A DNA stretch of 64,000 bases from UBA3951 sp050952125 (lineage in GTDB: Bacteria; Bacillota; Sulfobacillia; Fermentithermobacillales; Fermentithermobacillaceae): assembly GCA_050952125.1 (NCBI GenBank), contig JBMNKK010000004.1, positions 496,001 to 560,000 of the forward strand. The letters run 5' to 3'. Under the pieces are notes generated by a model. That model saw only the letters and a program-made list of their open reading frames with translations, was not told where the DNA came from and did no database searches. The stretch's first letter is position 1, and every line of letters starts with the position of its first letter. Shown piece by piece: positions 14,965 to 23,619 of this stretch. The position numbers and the translations under genes are program-made.

Positions 14965-16218
14965 ATGGCGAAGCTTGTCATACGGGGAAGGCACGCTCTA
15001 AAAGGAGAAGTCACCATTGGGGGGTCCAAGAACTCCTCCGTAGCTCTCATACCCGCGGCCCTTTTGGGTGAAGGGGCAAGCGTTATTGACAACATACCCC
15101 GCATTAACGACGTCAGTGTGTTTGCCCAGATACTGAAAGACCTGGGCGCGATAGTCTCCTATGATGGCTCGAGTATGAGCATCGCCCCTAACGGCTTCTC
15201 ATCGTACATCGCTCCGTATGACCTTGTCAGGAAGCTCCGTGCTTCTTATTACTTAATGGGCGTGCTCCTGGCCAAGTTTGGAAGGGCAGAAGTGGGGCTC
15301 CCAGGAGGGTGCGATATTGGACCTCGTCCCGTCGACCAGCACCTCAAAGGCTTCAGAGCGCTGGGGGCGGAAGTAAGCGTGGAAGGCGGAGTAGTGAGGC
15401 TCAAGGCGTCCAAGTTGGTCGGCGCCCCGGTGTACCTTGACCTCCCCAGCGTAGGAGCCACCATCAACATAATGTTGGCTGCTTCTCGCGCCGAGGGAGT
15501 CACGGTCATTGAGAACGCCGCGAAAGAACCTCACATTGTTGACCTGGCGAACTACCTGAACGCGATGGGCGCGAGAGTGTTGGGCGCCGGAACGGACGTA
15601 GTCCGGATAAGAGGCGTAAAGCAGATGAAGGGAGTCAGCTACTCGGTCATCCCCGATGACATCGAAGCCGACACTTACATGATGGCGGCCGCGGCCACCG
15701 GCGGCGACGTGACTGTGAGGAATGTCATTACGAAGCACCTAGAGCCCGTCAGCGCGAAGCTCCGCGAGGCAGGTTCAATCGTGGAAGAGAACGGGGATTA
15801 CGTGAGAGTCGTAGGACCGGAGCGCCCCAAGAGCCTCAACGTCAAGACTCTGCCGTACCCGGGCTTCCCAACCGATGCACAGCAGCCGTTGGTTTCGGTC
15901 CTATCTCGGGCAGACGGAGTCTCTGTAGTGCAGGAGTCCATGTACGACAACCGCTTGGGGTACGTGAGCGAGCTTGTCAAGATGGGAGCCAACATCAAGG
16001 TTGAGGGCAAGACCGCCATCGTCGAGGGAGTCCCTAAGCTCGTGGGAGCCCCTGTGAAAGCCAACGACCTGCGGGCGGGAGCCAGTCTTGTGATCGCGGG
16101 TCTCTCGGCTCACGGAACCACGGAAGTGTACGGCCTTGAAGTAATCCAAAGAGGGTACGAGATCATCGACCAGAAGCTCAAGGCTCTTGGAGCTGATGTA
16201 GAGGTCGTCCCGGACTAG
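14965..16218 (+). CDS. murA: UDP-N-acetylglucosamine 1-carboxyvinyltransferase MurA
   Basis: First committed enzyme of peptidoglycan synthesis: transfers enolpyruvate from PEP to UDP-GlcNAc in the cytoplasm. 417 residues, normal length. Lys22 in GGSKNS and the active-site Cys at about residue 116 in LPGGCDIGPRP are present; this Cys form is the fosfomycin-sensitive type. Start ATG 14965 with AGGGGA at 14950-14955; a TTG at 14956 is possible but less well placed. Bacillota often carry two murA copies and only one is in this window. It follows an M23 hydrolase, so cell-wall genes cluster here. Confidence 0.96.
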   Translation: MAKLVIRGRHALKGEVTIGGSKNSSVALIPAALLGEGASVIDNIPRINDVSVFAQILKDLGAIVSYDGSSMSIAPNGFSSYIAPYDLVRKLRASYYLMGVLLAKFGRAEVGLPGGCDIGPRPVDQHLKGFRALGAEVSVEGGVVRLKASKLVGAPVYLDLPSVGATINIMLAASRAEGVTVIENAAKEPHIVDLANYLNAMGARVLGAGTDVVRIRGVKQMKGVSYSVIPDDIEADTYMMAAAATGGDVTVRNVITKHLEPVSAKLREAGSIVEENGDYVRVVGPERPKSLNVKTLPYPGFPTDAQQPLVSVLSRADGVSVVQESMYDNRLGYVSELVKMGANIKVEGKTAIVEGVPKLVGAPVKANDLRAGASLVIAGLSAHGTTEVYGLEVIQRGYEIIDQKLKALGADVEVVPD

Positions 16219-16327
16219 ACCCGAAAGCGCGACGGAAAATACCTGATCCCCTTTATTACCGCTATCCTCAGCGCGAAGAATGTTATCCCCTCTTTAAAAG
16301 AATGTTCAAACCCTGCTTGCCTACTGT

Positions 16328-16355
16328 TTGGTACATTTAGGGTAGACCATGATAC
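16328..16355 (+). promoter_or_regulatory. Weak candidate promoter before htrA
   Basis: TTGGTA at 16328-16333, 16-base spacer, TGATAC at 16350-16355, about 40 bases before the start codon. The match is modest. Confidence 0.3.
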
Positions 16356-16393
16356 TACACGGCGACTCATGATCGCTGAAGGAGGGCACTTTC

Positions 16394-17548
16394 ATGGACT
16401 ACGAAACACCGGCGCGTGAGAAAAGGCCGTCTTTGTGGTCATACTTGCTGGTCGGACTAGTTGGAGCGGTCATTGGGGGATTCCTCGTTGTAGGCATAAC
16501 GCCTCAAATCCTATTCCACCGGGCCGGCAATCTTCAGCTTTCCGGTCCTGCTTCAGGCGATACGGGGCTTGTGGCTCCGAACCCCGTCTACCTTAACGCC
16601 ACCGACCTTGAAGACCCTTACGCGGCCATAATGCTTGTTGCCCAGCAGGTGAGCCCCGCTGTTGTGGGGATCACCAATCAAGCGACGATGGGCTATGACT
16701 TTTTCGGTCGCGAGTACCTGCGCGATACCGGCGGAACCGGTGTGATAATCTCCTCTGACGGGTACATTGTCACGAACGAGCACGTGGTTGCCAACACCAA
16801 GTCGTTGACGGTGTCTTTGGCCGACGGGCGCAGTTTTCCGGCTAAGGTAGTCGGGTCTGAGAAGTCCACCGACTTAGCCGTGATCAAAATAGAAGCTACA
16901 GGGCTTCCAACCGTGACGTTTGGTGACTCTGACAACGTTAAGCCGGGGCAGCTGGCTGTGGCTATCGGGAATCCCCTGGGTATGGAATTTAGCCGTACCG
17001 TGACGGCCGGCATCGTCTCGGGCATAGACCGGATCCTGAACATCACTCAGGATTCCGCTATCAGGCTGATTCAGACGGATGCCGTCATCAATCCCGGAAA
17101 CAGCGGCGGACCGCTAGTCAACGCGAAGGGAGAGGTCATCGGCCTCAATTCCATGAAGCTGGCTTCGAACGACGTTGAGGGCATGGGGTTCGCGATCCCG
17201 TCGAACCAGGTGCAGCGCGTGGCTTCAGAGATCATCGAGACGGGACGAGTCCGTAGGGCTATCCTAGGGGTCCGGCTTGTAGACAAGGAGATCGTCGCAA
17301 GGAACAACCCGGAGATCCGCATCGAAAGGGGCGTCTACGTCTACGAGGCTATTGTGGGAGGCCCCGCGCACAAAGCCGGGATGAAAGATGGAGACATAAT
17401 CCTTGAGATAGCAGGTACTCAGGTCAACAAAGTGTCGGCCGTTCAGGCCTATCTTGCGGAGAAGTCTCCCGGCGAAGTGCTGGCGGTAAAGGTGCTCCGG
17501 GGAAATCAGGAGACAGTTTTGGAGATAACTTTGGCGGAGGCAACGTAG
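16394..17548 (+). CDS. htrA: HtrA-type serine protease, membrane anchored
   Basis: 384 residues. A single N-terminal membrane anchor lies around residues 14-37 (SLWSYLLVGLVGAVIGGFLV). The S1C protease domain keeps the triad His130 (TNEHVV), Asp160 (STDLAV) and Ser237 (NPGNSGGP). One PDZ domain follows (about 285-380). Such proteins degrade or refold misfolded proteins outside the membrane. ATG 16394 has GGAGG at a suitable distance. In B. subtilis an HtrA gene sits near the origin-linked walRK region, which fits this neighbourhood, although walRK is not in the window. Confidence 0.93.
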   Translation: MDYETPAREKRPSLWSYLLVGLVGAVIGGFLVVGITPQILFHRAGNLQLSGPASGDTGLVAPNPVYLNATDLEDPYAAIMLVAQQVSPAVVGITNQATMGYDFFGREYLRDTGGTGVIISSDGYIVTNEHVVANTKSLTVSLADGRSFPAKVVGSEKSTDLAVIKIEATGLPTVTFGDSDNVKPGQLAVAIGNPLGMEFSRTVTAGIVSGIDRILNITQDSAIRLIQTDAVINPGNSGGPLVNAKGEVIGLNSMKLASNDVEGMGFAIPSNQVQRVASEIIETGRVRRAILGVRLVDKEIVARNNPEIRIERGVYVYEAIVGGPAHKAGMKDGDIILEIAGTQVNKVSAVQAYLAEKSPGEVLAVKVLRGNQETVLEITLAEAT

Positions 17549-17610
17549 GATGGCGAGATGAGCGTTAGGTGCCCGAACCTGTGAAAAGGCACAGTGGTCG
17601 TGCCGGGCGG

Positions 17611-19806
17611 TTAAGGCGGAGGGGCGAACGGGTTAGGTAAGGCAGCTGACCTTGGATGAGGAGCCTCCACCGGATACACGACCGGCACTTCCACATCCCG
17701 CACCGAGTCGTCCAGTGCGTAGTCTCGCTGAGGTTCACCAAGAGTATCCGGGAACAAGAGTCCTCTCCACCAAGAAGGATCAATGTAGTGATTGGTGGTG
17801 TCAACCGGCGGTAGAGCGTCTTTCAGAAACACCTCGTAATGCTGCCTGAAACACATGGGTCCGGCCAGTAGTCCTGTGTCGCTGCATACGGCGGCCCAGG
17901 TGACGTTAGAGGGCACCGTCCAGTCGCGCACGGGTAAACCTTTGTGGGCCTTGCCCATGAAGTCGCCCCACACCGGGCCCGCGACGGCAGCGCCCGTACC
18001 GGGAAGCGACCTTTCTCTGTGGTCCCAGCCTACATAAACCGCGCAAGCCAAGTCTCTCGTGTACCCCACAAACCATCCTTCAAGCTCGTCGTCTGTGGTT
18101 CCGGTCTTCCCGGCTACCGGCCTTGTGCCGAGGTAGGCCTCGAGCCCCGCGGCGGTGCCGGAGGGGGCGAACACTGAGCGCAAGAGGCTGGTAACCACAT
18201 AGGCGGTGCCCGCATCCAATACGGGAGTGCGCCTCACTCTATTCTCCTCAATCACTCTGCCGCTCGGGTCAACAAGCTTGAGTACAGCCAGGGGATCCGG
18301 CCTTATTCCGCCTGCGGCCAAAGTAGCGGCCGCAACCGTCATCTCAAGGGGAGTCACCTCAGACGCACCCAAAGCCAAGGGGATGCTGGGCTCAAGGTAG
18401 CTCTTGATGCCCATGCGCTCTGCATATTCAACCACGCGTGCAGGACCTATCTCCTGTGCCCACCTGGTAGCGATGACGTTATCCGAAATAGCCACCGCAG
18501 TACGCATGGTTAAGGGGGCGTAGTGATAAGGGGTCCTTCCGTAATCCACCGGTTTGTACCGCTGTCCTGTCGAGGCCCCGGCGTAATCCACGGGCTCGCA
18601 CACTTTGGTCTCGGTGACCGGATGCTTTTGGTCTACTGCAGCGGTGTAGAGGATGATCTTAAACGCTGACCCAGGCTGCCGTTTCACTTGGTACGCCCGG
18701 TTCAGCTGCGTTTCATTCCAACTCCGTCCCCCGACCATGGCTTTGATGTGCCCCGTCTCCGGCTCTATGGCCACGAGGGCGCCTTGAGGCTGCGTGATTC
18801 CCTGAGAGTCCTTCTGTCCTTCCGGCATGCTCCGGGCGAACGCTTCTTCCGCAGCCTCTTGCATATCAAGATCCAGTGTAGTGTAGACCTGGTAGCCTCC
18901 TCGATAGATACTCCGGGCGACTTCCGGGTGGCGCGTACCGATGTCGGCTATCACGTAGCTTACGAAGTAAGAGGCAACGCTCTTCGGCAGTCCGGGAAGC
19001 TCCACCGGTTTTGCGTTGGCGGCAGTTCGCTCTTCATCGCTGATGTATCCCTGGTCAACCATGAGCGCCAACGTGGTCGCCCGCCGCGAAAGCGCTGCTT
19101 CCATGTCGTGATAGGGAGAGTAGTATTCGGGGCTCCTTATGATGCCGGCCAGAAGAGCGCACTCTGCCAGGTCAAGGTCCTTAACGCTCTTGCCGAAGTA
19201 AGTCTTGGATGCCACCTCGCAGCCCCATGTTCCGTGTCCCCAGTAAATCTGGTTTATGTACCCGGCTAGGATTTCGTCCTTGGTGTACCGCATCTCCAGC
19301 TTTAGAGTATAGACGAGTTCGATGAACTTGCGTTGTAGGGTGCGTTCATGTGACAGGAATAGGTTCTTGGCCAACTGCTGACTTATGGTGCTGCCGCCCT
19401 CTCGCACCTCTCCCGCCTTTATGTTTCGCAAGAGAGCCCTGCCGATTGCTTCCAGGTCGAATCCGTGGTGGGAGTAAAAGCGCATATCCTCGACTGCTAC
19501 CACGGCCTCTTTCAGCGACTTTGGAATATCGGCCGAAGGCACGACGATCCTGTTCTCCACGAAGAGCGACGACACTTGCCGCCCCTTCACGTCATAAATG
19601 GTAGTTGCCTGAGGTATGCGCGCTTCCGGCAAAGGAAGGAAGATTACAAGTGCAAGGAAGACAGTAAAGAGCACCAAGCCCGCGAAGACGCCGGCCTTGA
19701 TCAGCAAGACCACGGCTTCTCTCAGATTCACGGGCCGCCTTAAGCCCTCGCGTTTCCGCTTTGATTCTACCTGTTTACTCCGGCCCAAGAATGACCTCCG
19801 CATCAA
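17611..19806 (-). CDS. Class A penicillin-binding protein (GT51 plus transpeptidase)
   Basis: 731 residues, bifunctional peptidoglycan synthase. A short cytoplasmic tail and one membrane segment (about residues 32-57) lead to the GT51 glycosyltransferase domain, with the catalytic region EDMRFYSHHG and GGSTISQQLAKN. The transpeptidase domain has SxxK as SAFK, SxN as SDN, and KTG as GKTGTTDD, so both activities look intact. The first codon may be TTG 19806 or ATG 19803. It is convergent with htrA and divergent from speE. In B. subtilis pbpG, a sporulation-related class A PBP, lies beside speE-speB; the same neighbourhood here suggests a PbpG-like role, by inference. Confidence 0.93.
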   Translation of the reverse strand: MMRRSFLGRSKQVESKRKREGLRRPVNLREAVVLLIKAGVFAGLVLFTVFLALVIFLPLPEARIPQATTIYDVKGRQVSSLFVENRIVVPSADIPKSLKEAVVAVEDMRFYSHHGFDLEAIGRALLRNIKAGEVREGGSTISQQLAKNLFLSHERTLQRKFIELVYTLKLEMRYTKDEILAGYINQIYWGHGTWGCEVASKTYFGKSVKDLDLAECALLAGIIRSPEYYSPYHDMEAALSRRATTLALMVDQGYISDEERTAANAKPVELPGLPKSVASYFVSYVIADIGTRHPEVARSIYRGGYQVYTTLDLDMQEAAEEAFARSMPEGQKDSQGITQPQGALVAIEPETGHIKAMVGGRSWNETQLNRAYQVKRQPGSAFKIILYTAAVDQKHPVTETKVCEPVDYAGASTGQRYKPVDYGRTPYHYAPLTMRTAVAISDNVIATRWAQEIGPARVVEYAERMGIKSYLEPSIPLALGASEVTPLEMTVAAATLAAGGIRPDPLAVLKLVDPSGRVIEENRVRRTPVLDAGTAYVVTSLLRSVFAPSGTAAGLEAYLGTRPVAGKTGTTDDELEGWFVGYTRDLACAVYVGWDHRERSLPGTGAAVAGPVWGDFMGKAHKGLPVRDWTVPSNVTWAAVCSDTGLLAGPMCFRQHYEVFLKDALPPVDTTNHYIDPSWWRGLLFPDTLGEPQRDYALDDSVRDVEVPVVYPVEAPHPRSAALPNPFAPPP

Positions 19807-19830
19807 AATACCAGCATTTCCTCTCTATGT

Positions 19831-19858
19831 TTTGTCCAATACCCATATCTGATATAAT
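19831..19858 (+). promoter_or_regulatory. Candidate promoter of speE
   Basis: Perfect TATAAT at 19853-19858 with a poor -35 around TTTGTC at 19831-19836 (spacer 16). It lies in the divergent region between the PBP gene and speE. Confidence 0.4.
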
Positions 19859-19926
19859 GCGTTCGACGTTTCCAGGCTTTCTCTGTCCAAGAAATCGCAG
19901 GTTAAGGCTAATAGGGGGGCTGCATT

Positions 19927-20760
19927 TTGGAACTCTGGTTCACTGAGGAGTGGATACCCGGGCTGAAGCTTTCCGTTCAAGTGAAGTCTGTGGTTCACAA
20001 GGCCAAGACCAAGTTTCAGGAACTCGCGGTATACGATACCGAGAGTCTAGGTCGTATATTGGTGCTGGACGATGTAGTCCAGACCACCGAGTTGGACGAG
20101 TACCTATACCACGAGTGTCTCGCTCACGTGCCGATGTTCGCTCACCCCAACCCTGAAGAAGTGCTGATAGTCGGCGGCGGCGACGGGGGCACGTTGAGGG
20201 AAGTGCTTAAACACCCTTCGGTGAAACGCGCTACGCTGGTGGACATCGATGAGGGCGTGATCGACGCATCGAAGAGATTCCTGCCCCAGTGGAACGTGGG
20301 TTTCAGCAATCCCAGGGCAAGAGTGGTGATTTCGGACGGGCTCGAGTTTGTCGCCAAATCCAAGGGCGAATATGATGTGGTCATTGTCGACTCCACCGAT
20401 CCCATAGGTCCGGGTGAAGTGCTGTTCAGCGAAGAGTTCTACCGTTCGATCAAGAGGGCCCTGCGTCCCGGCGGTTTGATGGCGGCGCAGACCGAGAACC
20501 CTATTGTCATGCCGGACCTTGTTAAGACAGTATTCGGGCGCCTGTCGGCCGTGTTCCCTGTGGCCAAGCTCTACACCGGACCTATGCCGACCTATCCGGG
20601 AGGGTTTTGGAGCTATACATGCGCAACACTGGGGCTCGACCCGTCAGTGCCGGCGCGAAAGCCTGACGACAGTCTGGAATTCCGTTACTATTCGCCTGAG
20701 ATTCACGAGAGGGCATTCGTGCTTAGCCCCGGAGTTGCGCAAACTGTTCTAGACCGCTAA
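19927..20760 (+). CDS. speE: Spermidine synthase (polyamine aminopropyltransferase)
   Basis: 277 residues, uses decarboxylated SAM to aminopropylate putrescine. Motifs include VLDDVVQTTELDEYLYHE near residues 42-59, the SAM-binding VGGGDGGTLREVLKH near 80-94, and the catalytic DSTDP loop near 157-161. The start is TTG at 19927 with a GGGGGG ribosome-binding site at 19914-19919. It is followed by agmatinase, so agmatine to putrescine to spermidine is encoded here; the arginine decarboxylase step is not in the window. The SAM decarboxylase (SpeD/SpeH) is also not seen. Confidence 0.94.
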   Translation: MELWFTEEWIPGLKLSVQVKSVVHKAKTKFQELAVYDTESLGRILVLDDVVQTTELDEYLYHECLAHVPMFAHPNPEEVLIVGGGDGGTLREVLKHPSVKRATLVDIDEGVIDASKRFLPQWNVGFSNPRARVVISDGLEFVAKSKGEYDVVIVDSTDPIGPGEVLFSEEFYRSIKRALRPGGLMAAQTENPIVMPDLVKTVFGRLSAVFPVAKLYTGPMPTYPGGFWSYTCATLGLDPSVPARKPDDSLEFRYYSPEIHERAFVLSPGVAQTVLDR

Positions 20761-20785
20761 GGAGCTACGGTGGAGGGATTCCTGA

Positions 20786-21670
20786 TTGGCAGAGCACTCT
20801 AGTTTCGCGTGGATGAGGCCCGACAAGTTCATGTGGACCACAATGGACGCCTCGGCACCTATCGCCGTATTTGGAGCACCGCTGGATGAAACCACGTCAT
20901 TTCGACCCGGCGCCAGGTTTGGTCCATCCGCAACTCGAGAGGCATCACACGCTCTAGAGACGTACTCACTCCGTCAGAAGCGCTCCTTAAACAGTGATAA
21001 CTATGTTGATATCGGCGACCTTGTGGTTCCTTTCGGATCGGTGAAGGACGCTGTGGAAGTCATTCGCTCGGCATCTAGGGATCTGATTTCTCAGGGGAAG
21101 CGGTTCATGGCAATCGGCGGTGAACACCTTATCACCTACCCGCTGGTCCAGTCGATGATTGAGAAGTATCCGGATCTGGTTGTCATCCACATGGATGCCC
21201 ACGCCGACATCAGGCAGGAGTTCACCGGGACGTCTCTGTCCCACGCCACTGTCATCCGCAGAGTCATCGATGTGTTGGGACCCGGGCGAGTGTTCCAACT
21301 GGGAATTCGATCGGCCGAGCTTCGAGAGCTGGAAGAGGCCAAAGGACTGTCGGAAATTCACTTCTACAGGGTTTTGGAGCCTCTCCGTACAATACTCCCG
21401 AAGATACACGGGGTGCCGATCTACCTCACGGTAGACATCGACGTGGTAGACCCCGCTTTCGCTCCGGGAACCGGAGTGCCCGAACCAGGCGGCATTACAT
21501 CGCAGGAGCTCCTTGACGCCTTGAGTCTTTTGAGCGGCGAGAATGTTGTAGGTGCAGACCTGGTTGAAGTGGCGCCTGCCTATGACAGTACAGGGAAGAC
21601 AGGACTTCTGGCTGCGGCTATCGTGAGAGAGTGTCTCCTGCTGTTGGCGCCGGAGGAGATCCGGGTATAA
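20786..21670 (+). CDS. speB: Agmatinase (ureohydrolase)
   Basis: 294 residues, hydrolyses agmatine to putrescine and urea. The binuclear manganese ligands lie in GGEHLIT, HMDAHADIR and DIDVVDPAFAPGTG, all intact, followed by PEPGG of the ureohydrolase family. The start is TTG 20786 with TGGAGGGA at 20771-20778. It lies 25 bases after speE in one operon. Agmatinase is preferred over arginase because of the speE partner and the short length. Confidence 0.93.
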   Translation: MAEHSSFAWMRPDKFMWTTMDASAPIAVFGAPLDETTSFRPGARFGPSATREASHALETYSLRQKRSLNSDNYVDIGDLVVPFGSVKDAVEVIRSASRDLISQGKRFMAIGGEHLITYPLVQSMIEKYPDLVVIHMDAHADIRQEFTGTSLSHATVIRRVIDVLGPGRVFQLGIRSAELRELEEAKGLSEIHFYRVLEPLRTILPKIHGVPIYLTVDIDVVDPAFAPGTGVPEPGGITSQELLDALSLLSGENVVGADLVEVAPAYDSTGKTGLLAAAIVRECLLLLAPEEIRV

Positions 21671-21704
21671 ACTCGGCGGGCGCGCGTTTGAAGGGAGAAA
21701 TGCT

Positions 21705-23411
21705 GTGGTGGATGTAAGCTCGAGCGTGCTAAGTGAGGTAAAGAGAGACATTGTCCGGCGCATTGACGCCGCGATTTCGAAGGCCAAAAACAAGGGAGAG
21801 TTTCCTTCTGATCTAGATGTCACGGTCAAGCTTGAGACCCCGTCTCGTCCCGACCAGGGAGATTTCGCTACCGGAGTGGCAATGGCTATTGGGCGCGCGA
21901 TCAAATCTGACGGCCGTTCCGCCGCAGGAGCCATCGTCAAGTATCTGGAGCTCGATGACTCGCCAATCCGTCAGGTCGACATAGCAGGTCCGGGCTTCCT
22001 GAACTTCTTTCTGGACAGAGGTTGGCTTGAACCGGCCATGGCGCGCATCTGGGCGGAAGGTCCTTCGTACGGAAGGACCAACTACGGCGGGGGAAAGCGC
22101 GTCCTTATAGAATTCGTCAGTGCCAATCCGACCGGGCCGCTTAACGTGGTCAACGCGCGGGCCGCTGCTGTAGGCGACTGCCTTGCCTCGCTCATGCAGA
22201 TGGCCGGTTATGAGGTGAGCAGGGAGTTTTACATCAACGATGCAGGTAATCAGGTCAACATGTTGGCCAGCTCGCTAGAGGCCCGTCTGCGGCAAGTACA
22301 GGGAGAAGCTGCCGAGATACCGGAAGGCGGCTATAAGGGCGAGTATCTCTTTGACATGGCCAAGGAACTTTACCTGACTCAAGGCGAGACTCTGATGAAG
22401 ATGAGTCCCGCGGAGCTTCACGATTTCCTCGGAAAATACGCCGTGGAGCGCATCGTAGACAGGCAGCGGAAAGTGCTCTTGGACTACGGTCTCGAGTACG
22501 ATACATGGTTTTCAGAGAAGAGCCTGCGCGATAGCAATGCGTATATGCAGGTGGTGGAGCTGCTTCGCGTCAAGGGACTCACCTACGAGAAGGACGGCGC
22601 GCTCTGGTTCAAGTCTACCGAGTTTGGCGACGACAAAGACAGGGTAATCATCAAGTCGGACGGCCAAGGCAGCGTTACCTACATCGTGCCCGACCTCGCG
22701 TACCACAAGAACAAGTTTGAGAGGGGTTTCGAACTCCTTATTGACCTTCTCGGCCCCGACCATCACGGATATCTGGGCCGTTTGAGAGCAGGTCTCATGG
22801 GGTTGGGTTACCCGTCTGAGGGGCTGGAGATCCTCATCGTCCAGATGGTGCGATTGTCTCGCAGCGGTGAGGCGGTGAAGATGTCCAAGCGCGGCGGCGA
22901 ATTCATCACCATGGAAGAGCTGCTCGAGGAAGTCGGCAAAGATGCCGCTAGGTTCTTCTTCTTGATGAGATCGCCGGAAAGCCACCTGGATTTCGATCTC
23001 GATCTCGCGCGCCTTCAGTCCAACGAGAATCCCGTATTCTATGTGCAGTACGCCCATGCCCGCATAGCGAGCATCTTCAGGCAGGCGAAAGAAGAGGGCG
23101 TCGCGACGTCTATCGGACCGAACGAAGTGAACTTCTCGCTGTTGCGCGATCCGTCCGAAGTCGCTCTGATGAAGATTTTGGCCGCGTTCCCCGAGGAGAT
23201 CCACGACATTGCAGAGGCTCGCGAGCCGAACAGGCTGATCAAGTACATGACCGATGTCGCGTCATCGTTCCATTCGTTCTATACAAAGTGCCGCGTTATC
23301 AGCGACGATAGGCAGCTTACCGAAGCGAGGTTGTACTTGGCTCGCCTCTGCCAGATTGTCCTGGCCAACGCCCTGCGGATTGCGGGCATTTCGGCACCGG
23401 AGTCGATGTAG
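21705..23411 (+). CDS. argS: Arginyl-tRNA synthetase with altered HIGH motif
   Basis: 568 residues, charges tRNA-Arg. The N-terminal Arg-tRNA-synt domain, the catalytic Rossmann core and the C-terminal DALR anticodon-binding domain are all present. The position of the class I HIGH motif reads NVVN (residues 147-150, within NPTGPLNVVNARAAAVGD), where most ArgRS have HVGH. By contrast KMSK at 392-395 is canonical, which many ArgRS lack. The base sequence confirms this, so it is not a translation slip. It starts with GTG 21705 (or 21708), after AAGGGAG at 21691-21697, and ends at a strong terminator. It follows speB by 34 bases. Confidence 0.95.
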   Translation: MVDVSSSVLSEVKRDIVRRIDAAISKAKNKGEFPSDLDVTVKLETPSRPDQGDFATGVAMAIGRAIKSDGRSAAGAIVKYLELDDSPIRQVDIAGPGFLNFFLDRGWLEPAMARIWAEGPSYGRTNYGGGKRVLIEFVSANPTGPLNVVNARAAAVGDCLASLMQMAGYEVSREFYINDAGNQVNMLASSLEARLRQVQGEAAEIPEGGYKGEYLFDMAKELYLTQGETLMKMSPAELHDFLGKYAVERIVDRQRKVLLDYGLEYDTWFSEKSLRDSNAYMQVVELLRVKGLTYEKDGALWFKSTEFGDDKDRVIIKSDGQGSVTYIVPDLAYHKNKFERGFELLIDLLGPDHHGYLGRLRAGLMGLGYPSEGLEILIVQMVRLSRSGEAVKMSKRGGEFITMEELLEEVGKDAARFFFLMRSPESHLDFDLDLARLQSNENPVFYVQYAHARIASIFRQAKEEGVATSIGPNEVNFSLLRDPSEVALMKILAAFPEEIHDIAEAREPNRLIKYMTDVASSFHSFYTKCRVISDDRQLTEARLYLARLCQIVLANALRIAGISAPESM

Positions 23412-23462
23412 GTCACGGGCAGTCCGCATCGCCGGACGAACCCGTCTTCAGATTGCTATGAG

Positions 23463-23490
23463 GCGCCCCGGAAGCGGGGCGCTTTCTTTT
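23463..23490 (+). terminator. Intrinsic terminator after argS
   Basis: GCGCCCCG (23463-23470), loop GAAG, CGGGGCGC (23475-23482), then TTTCTTTT. It closes the speE-speB-argS operon. Confidence 0.9.
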
Positions 23491-23619
23491 GGACTTTCTT
23501 TATGATAGCTGCTGATCGATTGTAGAAAGTCTAGCTGTCGCTGGGAAGGAACCGCTGCCGCCACTGCCGAATATTCATCCGGCAGCGCCGGAAATTGGGC
23601 CTATCGGCGGGAAAGGACG

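Noticed and set aside
21671..21704. T-box riboswitch before argS
   Set aside because: Only 34 bases separate speB and argS, too short for a T-box, and no T-box motif is visible.
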